A stretch of DNA of 64,000 bases, taken from assembly GCF_024139115.2 (NCBI RefSeq), contig NC_085141.1:67806675-67870674 (forward strand), given 5' to 3'. Position 1 is the first letter of the stretch; each line of letters begins with the position of its first letter. The stretch comes from Armigeres subalbatus (lineage: Eukaryota > Arthropoda > Insecta > Diptera > Culicidae). Of the stretch, positions 46,001 through 61,000 are shown piece by piece. The notes beneath the pieces were generated by a model. It searched no databases. It worked only from the letters and a program-made list of their open reading frames with translations, and was not told the DNA's origin. A program made the translations under genes and the position numbers.

Positions 46001-49000
46001 TTCAATTGATCGTTAGCATAGCGTAGTTTATAAAACTTATTTAATAATAACCAGTCCAAAAAGGAGAAAAAATATTCAGCTTTTAAGGACGAAAAAAGGG
46101 GTATTTGAAACATCTAGCTACGGGCGAAAAAATAGATAACTATATAAGGTTTTCAAACCAGGGAATCATGCAAGGGTAGAGTCAATGAACTTTATTTAAT
46201 TACCTACGAAACACGGCACTACAATCAAGAAAATAGAAAGAAAATAAAAGAGCTCAAATCACAGAAAACGACACAAAAGTGTGCAGAGTTCTAACGTGCT
46301 ACTAACAAAAGAAGTTAACCATATTGATCTATAAAGTACACATATTCCGAATGAGTTTGGTAACTTAGATCGTCGCTCTTGACAACATATGGCCGGAGTT
46401 CTGCAAAAACGCACCAAGGGTCACTCAGAAATTACTCATAATTTGGCCCAAGTTTTCGTCTAGCAGATCCAACTTATTACAAATCGTATCGGATATCCCT
46501 CAAGGCCATAACTGAGGATTTCCTGTAACAAATATGGGCAAGAATAGATATGAAATAATTTCTGTTTTCCTTTCATGATCAAAATCAAAAAGGCGATTTT
46601 GCAGAACTCTGTCTATATGTAGGTTAAAAGACACAATTTTTAACCTTCAGAATTGTTTAACCCATAGAACAAATGTAGCTCAACTACACGATAAGCAAAC
46701 TTAGAACTCTACCCGAAATATGGATACTTCGCCGAACTACAACCGAAGAGAAGAGAAATATATAGCAGAAAGAAAGAGAAAACATCATGCTTACGTTATG
46801 TCTTCGGTACTGAAATTAGACACAATAGAATTGATAAAGTTCTCCCGCATGATGACGGCACGAATCGACTTCCAGTCGGAGGCGTTCTCTCCTAGCAGCA
46901 GACAGATGGACTCCAGGGCAAGTTTGACCACGGCTGGCGGATTGGCCATCGAACGGACCTCGACGAGATGCTGTTTCTTGATCGATTTCACCGCTATTTC
47001 CGTAATCGTTGTGGTAATGGTTATTGTTTTATGGGGTCGGGTTTAGGATTTAGTATTGATTTGATTGGATATATATTTCCAGAGGTTAAATGGTCGAGTA
47101 TTGATTATGACAGATTTTGTAGTTGGATGTTAGGTGCGTGGTTGTTCATGGCAATGGTGATAAAAAGAAAGAAAAAGAGAGATATTGCAACATTTAGTTA
47201 CATTATGTGTGAGCAGTGGCAGTTATCGATATAATGGAGCGAATGATGAAATGAATTCTGTCTTTGTATTAGCTGCCTTCCCAGGTTTAAGTAACAGGGC
47301 GTATTAATTTGTTTCGCTCCTCATTCCACATTCGTATCGGCGTTATCACATTACAAGTCGAACAAGATTGGATAAATATTGATCACATCACTTAAAGCTA
47401 CATTGCGGTTGCAAGATTTTAGTTTTTCAGCGTAATTAGCGAACGATTATCGTACACATATCTTGATTATAGTTACAAGGTAGAAATAATTTAAGACCGA
47501 ACGATAATTACGTTAGTTGTGATGTGTCAAACTTGACTATAGATGTAATGAAGCTGTCCTTGACCAGTATGCCACGGATAGCTTTCCAATCTCCTCCACG
47601 ATCGTCTTCACCAAGAAGCAGACATACCGACTCTAGTGCCAGCTTTACCGGTGCTGGAGGATTGGCCATGGTACGAACTTCGGCCAACTGTTTCTTTTTA
47701 ATATTACTCACAGCTAATAGTGTAACATCAATTATCATAAATGTCAAATGCTGAAACTCTAGAAAAACATTCGCAAAAAAAGAAAAGAACAAAGAAACGT
47801 ACCTGCTTGAGCGTCAATAACTGCTGGTTCGACCTGGGCTAAGTCTGCCATGACGTCCTTTCGTTTCTCTTCGATTTTTATAGTCTGCTCTGCCAGTTGC
47901 TGCTGAATCTCTTGTGATTGCACTTTCTTCTTCTCCGCCTCTTGTTGATCCTTGAACATTTGCTTAAGCTTGGCATTCGCCGCTTCATTCTTGGCCTGTA
48001 ACTCCTGAGACTTTACGGCCAAAGACTTTTGCATTTCTTCAACCTGAAAACAAATAGGCGTGGATAGATTTTAGTTCAAAAACCTAACTTTACGAACAAC
48101 CAACCTGTTCCACTGTTTCCGCTATCTTGTTCAAACCGACATTCAAGTGCAGTTGCTGTTCTTCCAGATCGCTGCGTTTTTCCGAATACAATTTCACAAA
48201 GTGATGTATAAAGTCCAAATAGTGACGTGGAGTAATGGCCATTGTGCGACCACCACGCTTGGCCAAGCGTGCATTCGCTTTGTGCAATGTCTGATGGACG
48301 TATACACAAGCATTGATGACAGCGTCGCGATGCGATGGTGCGTTGCTGATAAGCGGGCAAGCAGCCGGGAAAAAGTCAGGAGCACTCCACAACGGTTTAT
48401 CTAAATCAACGCGAACGGTAAACTCTTTGCCTACTTGGAACAGCGCCGAGTCGGACCAATCTCCGAACCAGTTAAGGACACAACGATTGAACAATGCAGG
48501 GGACGTTGCAGCACGATCCTTCAGACCATCAGTTGATGGATTCATTGTGAAGACCACATGCAAATTACGCATAACTTGCTGAGTGAACCACTTGTACAGT
48601 TCATCGCTCGAGTCCAACATCAATCCTTCCCGTTGGGCACCTTCTTTGCATTGTGTCATAAGAGTTGTGTACTCGTCTCCCTCGAATAATCCAGGAACTT
48701 CTCCGTTGGCCAACAATGTGTTCATACGTTCCAAAAATCCGGAATCTAACACATTCGACTCGTCTAGAATGAATGCAATTTTTTCGTCCTTGCAACCGGC
48801 TCTCCGTAGCACGCAACGTAAGTCTTCATCGAAGTCCTCACTATTGTACTTGTTGTGAACCTTAATCTGGAAGATGGATAATCCATTCATCCAAGCAACG
48901 AAACGGGATAGCGTAGTTTTTCCGGCTCCAGAAACGCCAATCAGCAGTAAATGACCTTGCGGTTGCCGGAAAATACGATCAATTCGAAGTACGTGTTCCA

Positions 49001-52000
49001 ACACTTCGTCGAATAACACCAAGGGAACGTCCAATTCTTCCTCGTAGAACACTTTGAGACGAGCTTTCACGTAATCTCGCAATTCGGAACGATTTACCGG
49101 CATGTAGTCTTTCGATAACCAATTGCTGTACAGAATTGGTCTTTCCAGAGCCTTTTCGCGATCCACGCTTGGGAAATGCTTCATGGCAACTAAGTCAATA
49201 TTTTCGTTTGTCCAACGCCGTTCCGACTCCTCCACCAGACGATCTTGGAACAGACGAAGAGCTTCGTGAGCCCACAAACGAACCAATCCTTCGACAGGCA
49301 AATTATCCAGCGGTCTAATGGCTTCACAAATACCCCGTACCCAACGGGTCATTTCACGCGGGGAATAAACATAGTGCGGTTGCATATCTTGTGTAAAGCG
49401 ATCTTGAGAAGCAAGGTAGAACTCCACCATAGCGTTGGTGAGTGGTTCAGCGTAGCCACGGAGGTTTGGCATCAGGCGCAACATTGCACGACTGAACGTG
49501 CCGTAGATCTGTTTAAGCGAAGTCTCTCCCGGATAATCCACATAGATGATGGGAACATGCCGTAAGAAACGATGGGATAGTGGTTTACGACCCGGATCGG
49601 TTGGTGGATTACAAGCTCCGACGAATTGAATTCGTTCAAGCGAAACCCACGATTGGTCGGCGACACGGTAGAATCCTTTGTGCTCTACCAACTGTCGAAG
49701 GAACGAAATAACACGTTGCGTACCATAGGAGTCCATATCGGGCAAATTTATTTCATCGCAGAACAGAACCAGCCATTTTCCTAGTTGGACCGGAGCAAGA
49801 ACCACTCCGTTCGGAGTCTTGCGATATTCGCAGTAGTGATCGAAGGTTTTCAGCAATAATTCAGGCGTGGTGGCGGATGAAAAATTCAAACCAACAACTT
49901 CCATGTCCGGCAAGGCCCGAAGAGCCGAGAAGAGAGTCATAGTTTTACCAGAACCTGGTGGACCGCAAAGAACAAGAGGCTTATGCTCGGCAAGCCAGGT
50001 GTACAACAGCGACTCATGACGCACGGTGTCCAGAGTAGGAACGACCACATCTGGGGCAGCAACTTTATGCGTTTCCACTTCGATAACTGGTACTTTGTTG
50101 GACCACGGAGCCCATTCACCTTGCAGTGTCACCTCGAAATCTATTATCGGATTGCCAGATTGGGCTGGCAATGTGACAGTTGTTACACTCCGTACGAAGT
50201 CTCCTAAATCTGAACGAACTTTCAGTTTAGCATCTCCTGCAAACGACCAAAGCAATGAATAGATCAACAGTTTCGGAATATACTGTTCCAATTGTTCTGG
50301 AGGAACAGGGAAATCGGGGTGCTGTTGGTTGAAATTCAGTACATTTCGTGCCCCTTGGTTCAACATCGAGAACAGGGAGCTCAGCGCACGAAGTCTGGTA
50401 AAGTCCATAATGTGTTCTTGACCCATTGCGTAATCCAAGCAACGTACGACCAATCCATCTGAAGAGAAATACGGCTGCAACAGGGAGGCAATTTCACGCT
50501 GCGTTTGCAATGCTGGTGTCATCTCGTCATCTTTATCAGCAGCCTTGGACTGCGTTGTGAAACTCTCTTCTTCTCCATCCTCCAATGGAATGTTCTTCAA
50601 TCGAGACATGTAATTTTCGAATATCATTTCAGTAGACAGAACATCTTCCGAGAACCAAACCATACCGCAACGCGATACTGTTGCCAAGGTGGCATATTTT
50701 AAGTCTTGGACCTCGAACATGATTCGAACGTTTGGTGGAAGTGACAGTCGTTCACCGTTCGGAAGCGTAAGCAACTTATTGTCATCCAATACCGAATTCA
50801 AGTTTTCAACCCACTCAGGATCGACGTCGCCATCGAAGATAATCCACTGACGTTTGTTGATTTCGCCACGTACGTTATCGATGATTTTGCGCAGAACGTG
50901 TGTGAACAAACCGTCGGTCCACTCGCGAGTGTTTGGATCCAAAACACCATACAATGTTTCCTTCGAAATGGCCTTGGGATCGATGACGTGGGCCACTCCT
51001 TCGACTCCTTCGAAGCGTTCTAGAGCTCTAAGCAGTACTCTCCATGCGGTAGACTTTCCTGATCCTGATGGGCCTACCATCATGAGACCGTGGTTAAGGT
51101 TGGAGATTTGATACAGTTGTAGAACCTGCGTAATATGAAAGGCGGAATTAAAAAGTATTCGCAAAGGTAGGAAACTAAACTACACAAAACGCAGAAGCGA
51201 AGGAAAAGAACAACACATTCGAGACAGAAAGCGGGTAAAACTCACTTTGTCCACCCATGTTTCACCGAATCCCTGTGTGTTTGAAATTTGTTTCAATTTT
51301 GACGGTATTGTATTAGTTTGATTAACAATAGGGAATAGAAAGAAAGATTGCATATGTTGGTTTATTGATTAGTACTCTTCTAGATGTAATTAAGTTTTGA
51401 AAACTCACCTTTTCCATCCAAGCGCCACCTTGTTCGTCGCCTTCTCCGCACACTAGATATTCTTCACCGCATACTTTGCGAATCTCATCCTTGAGACCCT
51501 TCATCTCAGCACGAGTGTAGCCAACGTTCGGGAACACATCGCTCAACAGAGAGAACAGAAGTGGGATATCCTCTGCAACCAGTTTCGGTACCATGGTTTC
51601 GCAAACCGATTGAATTAGAATTTCCTGCTCGGGTAAATTTTCAGCTATCGAGGCCTCATCGATTGTTTCGTCGCCTCGTTGTTTCATGGTATCCTTAATC
51701 TTCATGATACGATCACGCTTCACATTTCCAGCGGACACCAACACCGATTTCAACGCACGGAGTCCAAAATCGTAGTGAGACTGATTGGACAGTTGCTCGT
51801 CGCACAGTTTGAAGAAAGGTACAATCTTGCAAGCAAGTTTTTCAGCTGTACGGAAACCTTGACTGAACAGCATTACTTCGGCAATCAGCTGGCGATCGGG
51901 AGTGGTCATAGCAAGTGAACGGAAAAGTTTCTTCAAATTATCTGGCAGATTGGAACGTCCAGCATAGCCAGGGTTCATTGTGATGAAGATGGCCATATCA

Positions 52001-55000
52001 GTAGACACGCGCACCTGCTTACCGACTAGTTCGACAATAATACTCTGGGAATCCTTCATTGAGCCTTCCTGGAGGGACTTGAGCGCTTCTTGGATGGTTT
52101 GAATTTGTTGCGAAACGGCCGACAACATACGTTCCTCCAGACGGTTGAACTCGTCGAAGCAACCCCACGCGCCGACCTGGCACAAACCGACAAAAATACG
52201 GCCCATAGCTTGGAAGTCGAACGTTTCGTCGCAGTTGAACACGAGCACGAAGCGACCCAGCTGATTACCGAGAGCCTTAACCGATTCCGTCTTGCCAGTA
52301 CCGGCCGGTCCGAACGGTGATCCACCGAGTCGGGCTTCCAGTGCTTGCGTCATTGTAAGATAGCAACGATCCGTCAACGGTGTTTGAACCAAACGGTCCT
52401 GCACGCCGAGATACTCGAAGCCGTAGTAGAAGCGTGCGTTGGCCATGTGAATCGTCAACTGTTGCAGCACTTCCGTTTGACGAGGATCGAAATAGAATCG
52501 CATCTCGCACAGCCAGTGGAACGACTTGGGATTGTTGACGCCATGGGCGATCAATCGGCGTGTTACGGTACGTTTATGTACGAATTCGTTAATTAGATGT
52601 TCCAATTTCTTGCGGCGAAGCTGTGGCTGTTCCTGCAGAACTGAATCTGCCAATACGTTCAGCGTTGTTTCAACGGTGGCTAAAACACGATTCAAAGGAG
52701 ATTTATTGCCAGGATTGTCGGAAGCCTGTTGCAGAGCTGCCTCCACGTCTTCGGACCACAGGATCTGCGCAGCCAGTACTACAATTTGCGCCTGGTATTT
52801 ATCACACCATTCCATGTATTTTTGCGGATCAATTTGGTCCTTGAACTGTTTGATGTCCTGAACAGCTTGTGCCAAATAGGAAGCTAAAGTGAAGCGCATT
52901 TCTTTCTCGACTAGGGTCAACCACTCGTTAATCTTCGGATGCTCGATCGTTGACACAGGCTTGATGAACTTCACCTCTTCGCCTTCTCGCGATGCGATGC
53001 CGAGGATAACAGTATTGTCTTCGTTTAGCAAAATAGAGGCAACTCCTGCAAACATTTTCTTGAAGTGCTTCTGTAAGCGGGCAACATTCTTACTGTTTCC
53101 GATAATTTCTAGCAGATCTTCATCACCAACAAAGTAGAAACGTGGAAACGATGTTCTCTCGCGTTCGAGATATTCTCCCAGTGCCTTTTGAATCTTTCCA
53201 AGCAAATCAGCTAAACGTTCCAGCGATCTTTGTACAGCGGGAATATTTAACACGTCCATGACCTTCGGTGACTTGGCCACCTTCTTCATCAATCCAAGGA
53301 ACTCAGAGCTGATGCTTTGGAAACGAGATGTCTCCACTGGGAGTAATGTTTTGATGTCAGCGCTTCCGGAGAAAATGCCCTCCAGATAGACCCAGCGACG
53401 TTGAACATCGATCCAAACATCAAACAATGAATTGATGCGATTCAACTTTTCCTCCCAAGTCAGAGCTTCCTCTTCGAAAACCTTGTAGTATGGAGAAAGC
53501 TTCATAGCAGCCACTGAGTTGATGTGCTCTTTGACTTTGTTGAACAGGTCATCCCAACCACGGATGATTCTGCATTTGTTCTGGTAGTTTATTAAATCTA
53601 GTTCGTAGTTCTGCCAGCTCTCACGAACTTGCTTCAAGAATTCCTCAAGAGCCATTTCTCCTTGGGCGATCAAGATGATGTCCTTCACAATGGACTCGTT
53701 TTTCAAAAGGTTCACATCCCAAACCTGTCCAAGCGTCAAATCAGATAGTACCCAACTGACGCGGAGTTGTTTCGTCAGCTGTTTCCAATGACGTTCCTTC
53801 AAGGCATCGGATTTCAGTTCGACTATCATCATATTCACCTTGATGTAGCTCTGCAACAGTTTCTTCACGTATTCGTAACTCTCGTACATTCTCAAACGTG
53901 CAGGCAATTCCTTGAGCTGGTTCATCATCGCCTCGAGCGATTGTCTCAGTTTGCGAGGCTGTACCGACAACCACGGCTTCTCGCGAGTTTCGTCAATTTG
54001 AGCCCAGATTTTGGAAAGTTCACTCCACACGCCACGTAAATCTTGAAGCTCTTCCAGCACAACATGCATTCGCTCTGTACTATTGTTGGGAATGGCAGAT
54101 TCCTGCAGTTCGAGGGCTTCTTTAGCCTTGGCGACGTTGTCGCGTTCTTCCTTCAATCGCGAGAACTTGGTTTCAAAGATATGCAACTGCTGCAATGCAT
54201 CATCCGGACGAGTACGCCCTCCAGTTGGTTTATTCTTTTCCCAATCGTTTAAGAAGTCCAGTGTGCGGGACTCAACAGCCTTGTCTTCGGCAACAATCTT
54301 GGCCTGCAAGCTGGCAACCTGCGTTTGAATTGCGGAATCCTTACGCTTCATGATCTCATTGAATGCGGACCACTCTCCCTCGATGTTATCTACGTGTAAC
54401 CAATTGCTTGGGAACTGGAAACGTTGGCGTTCAAGAATACGTTGAGCTTCGCGATACACTTCAACTTGCTTATCCCAAACCAACATTTCCTTTTTCAGCG
54501 ACTGTACGTAAGTAATGAAGCACACTGCGTCGGATGTGCTGGCAGCTTCAATACTTTGTTGCTCCAAATCGCTGCGGCTCTTAGACACCTTTCCATGGAA
54601 AGTGGACATTTCGTTGCCCAACAGTTGTCCAAACTTGCTCAAGGCTTCCTTATGCCAAGAATCGTATTTCAGTGTGACCTTGGCTTGCACTTTAGCATAA
54701 TCGATGACAATTGGACCGTAAGCCCTGCGGGTATCGGAAGTGTCGAAGGTCGTACGTGACTTCTTGATGTCATTCAAACACTTGATCCACAGGTTTATGT
54801 CTTCACCTAAACGACCGTACAAAGTGTCGGCTTGCAGATCCCATAGACTTTGATAACGCAACCATTCGTCGACGTAGTTGCGAACCTCGGAGATCTGGTT
54901 CTCGATAGCGGCATAGCCACCCTCCAATGGATCTGAACCTCCAGGAAGTTTGGTCAACAAATTCCGATAGGTCTGCGATACGGGTTTGTCCAGTCCAACC

Positions 55001-58000
55001 TGGTAACGAGAGCTCTGTAGTCGTGTTTGGGATGTAACAATGGCTTCCCACGCGAATAGCTGCTGCATGATTTGAAAACGAGCTTCTTCGATCGAAGGGT
55101 AAAGATACATTTGCTGATTGGTAATTCGAATTTCGTGGATCGCTCTCTGGATTTGTGGGTCACCACCTGGCTTAATTGTGGGTTGAGCTGGTGCATCTGT
55201 ATCCATTGAGAGATCAACTTCCTTTTTGTTACCTGTGAGGGCATCGGTCCACGCTTGAATACCGGCTTGCAACCTGGCAGCCAACTTCTTTTCTACTTCT
55301 TCATCCAAGCGGGCGACCCAAACATGTAAATTAGAGTACTGCCTGAGCGATAGATCGTCAACTGCATGTTGGATCTTCGACAAAATGTCAGCAAATGTCG
55401 CCGCACTGTAGGGACATGTCTCCAGCGAACGGACATCGACATCCAGTTGTTCCTCAACGACCAGCAAATCTTCGACCTTCTCCTGGAATGAGGTCACGTT
55501 CTCGGACAGCCGCTGCACGTACGGATCCAACTTATAGCTTTCCCATACCAGCGCGATGCCCTCGGAGATGAGGGCCAGCACTTCCTTGCGCAAACCGGCA
55601 ACCAGCGGGATGATGCTGGCACGATCCTCGATCTGTGTGAACATAGAGAATGTATATTAGTTGAAGGTTTCGAACAAATACACGCCGCAGATATATATGG
55701 TCATAAGCGGATTCGGATAAGTAGGTATACACTAAGCGGGAAACATTTGAAGATTCGTGCAAGAATGGAAATACCGGCGATTGAAGCGTGTACTGTTACA
55801 TGGTTGAATGCTGAATGAAATTCCAAGTAGGATCTATGTTGACTATTGAATACTGATTATTTAAAGGTGCTACTGCTTCCTAAGTATTTGGACTAAGATC
55901 ATCACTGATAAAAATCAAAATTTTGTAAATAGTTAAAAGATCCTAACGACAATTACAAAACATTGGAATTAATAATAAGCACGTAGATGGTTGGCTAATT
56001 ACGAAGCAAAAATAATACAGCTAAAAAGCAGATATTTATGAACTTTTAATGCTATGGGTGTTTAGCATTATGATATAAAAAAATCTATTGGTTGGCATTA
56101 AAAAATACAATATAGTTCAGGTTTTTTGGTGGTACCGAAATGCGAAATAAGAAATTAATCAGAATTGAATCTTATCTTGTTTTTCTTCTTACTTTTTGTG
56201 TTTTATGTAGGCCACTCTGTCAGTTACCTAGCTCACATAATTGCCCATCAATGAACAAATTATAGGGTTATGGATGGTATGCCCGACAGGGTCCAATTCC
56301 CATTTGCCAAAACATTTCCGTAACCTAGTGTGCTCCTGGAGCATTTACGATTCAGCTAGTTGAAAATTAACTTAAAGATGCAATTGCGGATTAAGAGGGG
56401 TGTGTCAAAAAAGGTAGAAGAAAACAGCAAAAGAATAATATACCGTCAAACGGGGTGACTTGCAACACTTTTCAGGTTTCTTTCGTTATAATTCTAAAAT
56501 AAAAGGATTTATACATTCTAAAAGTATATGATACTTTGAATGTGTCCTCATACTAGGGATTAGGCGTATAATCAGATGTAAAACAACATTAAAAATATAA
56601 AAAATATCAAAATGACACTTTATCGAGTTCAATCAATGTTTTTTTTTCTTGTAATACAATAACGTAAAAGTCTTGATAAACACAAACCGTACCGCCGAGC
56701 GACCGGATAGGAAGTTTGTTCTTTTTAACTTCTGCCGCTATGCTCTGTCTTTGATAAGATCGACCACAGCATGCTGCTGACCAAACTTTTTGGTCTCGCT
56801 ACCTCCACAAAATTTGCATCAGCTCCTACCTAACTGGAAGGAAACTGTTGCCTTCCTTATTATCAGTGTTCCGAAATGTTCTGTGATGACGTTCCATCGA
56901 TTGAAGGAGCCAATATTGTTCGATTACCGGATAGACGGCACGATACTTGAAAGAGTTGAGACGGTTTCCAATCTTGCGAGTCATGTTGGATCCAAAGCTG
57001 ACATTTAACTCTCACTATACAGCAATAATTTCCAAAGCAAATCGTTAGATGGGCTTTATTGTTAAAATTTCCAAAGATTTCCATCCGTATTGCTTCAAGT
57101 CTCTGTACATATTGTGCGCTTGTACGACCTATCCTTGAGACCACTTCTGTTGTATGGACTGTGTTGTGTGTATCATGGTCCCTAAGGTTTGAACGTGTTC
57201 AGCAGAGGTTCATTCGGTTGGCATTACGTAGCTTGCCTTGGCGTGATCCAATGAATCGTCCAGCATACCCTGATTGATGTAAACTAATTGGTAAGGACTT
57301 CTGTGCAATTCAACGTCCTCTCCGGCAACGATCATTGCTACAGGACCGATTCCATTGAACTGCGTTCGGCTACAACGTTATCGTCGATGATCCGGACATT
57401 CACGGTAGTTGAAGATCTTTACGATTTCGATCAAACAAGTACGCGCTTCGAAAAGATTCGTCGTTCGTCATTGCTGTAGGCGTAATTGTTCGTGTGGTAT
57501 GGCAAATCATGTACATTTGTTTTATTTATTAAGACTTTGTAGTAAGATGGACCAGCACTAAATAAATTAATAATGGCAAAATGAGTTTTTTATGAGTTAT
57601 TTGCTCGAACAAAATATGTTATTATTTTTGCTTGTTTAGCAACTATTTCAAACAAACCAATATCAGATTTTGCTATTCAGCTATTAATAAATTAATGGTA
57701 AAAAAAGTTATTCCTTTGCTGTTTTCTTCTACCCGGGTATCTGTTTTGCGTCGCAATTACAATTCCTAACGCGTATGGTGCAACTGAGAGTAGGAAGAAT
57801 GGTCGTAATATGCTGGCTTGTCACAATGGGTTGGGCTTTATAGTCACGAATGGGCCCATAGTTGGAAGCATTACTATTATCACGATGTTATCAAGCTTCG
57901 AATGAAAAAAAAAACCATCCATGTAAAGCGGTTACCAATAATTGACACCATAAAGCTTCTCTTCCGAATATATACTGGGCAACAAAAAATAATTCCATCC

Positions 58001-61000
58001 CAAAGAATGAGTGAACCAATATTCCGTTATAAGAAGCATTATTCGGCAAAACAATAGAATAAGGAAGACAGCAAAACAAAGTGACGGAACAAAAATAAAC
58101 AACTAATGCTATTTTTTGCTAGCTCTACCTTGAATACTGAATTTTGTGCTAAACTCCTATTTGTTAGCTGCATGGAAAAACAATATCGTTGTACAATACT
58201 GGTTTGTATTTTATCTTGGGATGGAGCGATATCAATTGGAGGGTGGGATTGTGGAATGATGAATGTGAATGACGGTGTAATCAAATTGAAATTCTGATAG
58301 TTCAACATTTGGCGTTGATGACCAATTTTACGACTTTGTGAGATGAAGCAAAGCTAAATGTGGAAATAAAGTAACTTACCTTTTCAAGGGTGCGTTCGTA
58401 GGTTCGCACACTTTCGATCAGAGATATAGCAAACGGATAAAGCTGATTCGCTTGGTGAGCCTTGTTGACAATGGCCAATGGTACACGGAAGCCCAAGCTT
58501 TTGAGATTGCGGACTTCCTTGTACAGGGTGATAATCTCGGGCAGAAAATTGACTCTCAAACGGAGAGTATTGCCGCGACCGGTACGAGAACGAGTGGATT
58601 CGATCAGAAAGATACGTCCGGTGATTCCGGTGTTGCGCTCCTGTACCTTACGAGCCCACTCCTGAAACACTTCCGCAGTAGACAGCTTTGCGCGGAAACT
58701 ATCTCCGTCGGCTTTCAACTTTTGTCCATCGATGTGCGATTCCCAGCCTTTTCCGAGAACGTCCTCGACACGTTTGAGATACATGGTCAACTGGTTATCT
58801 ATCTGACGAGCCCAAATAATCGAACCCGCAACCGGAGGAAGATCTCGAACGATTGACAATCGGCAACTTTTACTTTGCGGATATTGAACCTACGAAAAAA
58901 TATAACATTCATAATTTCAAGCCACATAATCCCCACCATTTGCATACCTTAAATTTCTCGTGCAGAGCTTCTATATCATCCTTGACACGTTGGATCAGTT
59001 GCGTTTGATACTCACGAATTGCTCCGCGGATGTGCGGCCGCACAAACAGTGCATTGAAGCGCGAAAAGATGCGGAACATCTCGTTGGCGTTCTTCGCTGT
59101 TCCGAGCTGGTCACGCAAATGAGCCGTGATGCGCGTTTCAACTCGATCGATTCTTTCCTCATAGCGCTTGATAGCGGCGTCCCAAGCTTCGGAACCTTCC
59201 TTGGAAATGTCCAAGCACTCAATTTCCTTCACATTTTCGTAAGCCAAATTGACCTCTTCGATGGCGTTTGCGTCGGCCGTGTCCAAACTGTAAGGTTGCT
59301 TAACGTCCGCGCTGCTGGCATCTCCACCGCCGGATATTCCCGCAGGCTGGCGAGCTGGGCGCAAAACACGAACGATCACGGTACGCAGCTGTTCGTGTTG
59401 ACGGCGGAATTTGCGCATGTGCTCCATGCGTTGCTGAAGCTTCTTATGCGCTGGAGCAATGCGCCACACCATCTTGATGTGCTCGTCTCGCTTTTTCTTG
59501 ACAATATCGCGTAGAATTCCCTGTAGCTTGTCGTACTCATCGTCCCAACAGCTGAATACTTCAAAGCATTGATTCATCACGCGTTCAAATTCGTCAAACG
59601 GAATGTGCATCAATCTCCGAGTGCCGAGCACCTTCAACAGCTGCTGACTGAGATCGCGCGAAATTGCTTCAATCAGACGCAGGCAACGTTGAATCGGGTA
59701 CTTGGTGCTACGAATCTTGCGAAGATGATTGAAAATCGATTGAACGGCTTGACGAATCTTGTCCAGCTCGGTAGCCGACAGCAAATCATTGATTGGAAAA
59801 TCTTTCATCAGCGGGTTGTAATCGGCCACCATCGCAAGAGTCTGCTTCAGCCCGGTATCGGTATCGAAGGAAACGGTCGCATGGAATCGTTTGCCATGTT
59901 TCAAAATATTCAGAGTGAGTGCAACCTCAGGAGATTCGCGCTTTTCTTGAATACGATGTAACGCACGTTCCAAATTCAACCAAAATGAAATCTCCTGCAG
60001 AGCTGTTCCAGAGGAAGGGTCACGATCCAGTTTAGTAACTTTCTGAATCTCCTTGATCCAGCGATTAACTCCGTTTTGTAGCGTATTCAAAAAAGTGGAA
60101 TCCTCAACTTTATCGCCAAAGTCGGTTATCTTAGCCTTACGACCTTCGTCGGCGCATTTCTTCACGACCTGTGCCACGGTTCCGTTTATGTTTAGAGTAA
60201 CTTCAGGGATGTCGATATTTTGTTGCAGATGTAACAGACCCATCTCCAATTCTGTGAGCTTCTTTTCAACCGAGGGTGCCATCTTATCGCCATCGCGATC
60301 TGCACGGCCCGATTCCTTGACGTAGCTCTTGAAATACGGTGCAAGAGTTTTGCTGATGAACGAGTGCAACGTCTCATAAGGAGAGCCTTCGGAGAAGTTG
60401 ATCAGTCGAATTTGAGAGTGAATCGACTTATCTGCTTCGATCACCGATCCCCGTTTGATGCAAACCAACGAAGCCATCCGTTGATTGGTGAAGTGTACAT
60501 CATTGCTAATGTAGTACGCTACGGCATCTTTCTCCTCTTCGCCTTCTGTTGGCGGCTCATTTTCGTCGTCTGAAACCAAACAAATTTGGTTGATTATTAT
60601 TATGTTCAACTTTACCCATTATGTTAACATTAATATATCAAGCATAATTTTTCATAACGACGTATGTAACAATTATGAGGATTCGAGAAATCCTTTGCAG
60701 AAAGTTGGCAAAACTTTTTCTAAAACTGTTTTAAAACTAAATCTTTTTTCAATACTTTTTTCCGCTGGCATCCATCATTACATGACACGTAATAAGCGTG
60801 CTTCACAGCAAAGCTCAGTTCATTCAAGTTCACTGTGAAAAACGATAAAATTATACATACACCGGTATGCTACACGTACGTCGGTGTACATTGGTCGGTT
60901 TTCCATAGTTGCACGATTGACGCAACTGCAGTTTTGTTTTGTTTTGCTTTTTTTGTTACATAGGTCGCTCTCAGTTCCCATATGTTAAAGCGACGTATGT

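Larger units (their letters stand above)
41144..46794 (-). other. 5.65-kb dynein intron filled with repeats
   Basis: Holds purine-rich copy D, a tRNA-like SINE head, a palindromic element and a LINE remnant. 42900-44400 and 45840-46790 are AT-rich with no recognised feature. Short ORFs (43579-43794, 43890-44072, 46720-46800 part) are chance frames. Confidence 0.6.

Noticed and set aside
46795..47713. Both dynein stalk-tip exons used in series
   Set aside because: The phases do not allow it; the frame shifts and reaches a TAA within the second exon.
47714..47802. The divergent dynein exon as a retained duplicate pseudoexon
   Set aside because: Its frame is intact, both splice sites are present, phases match and key residues such as [12 protein letters not shown] and LLLGE are kept, so a functional alternative exon is more likely.
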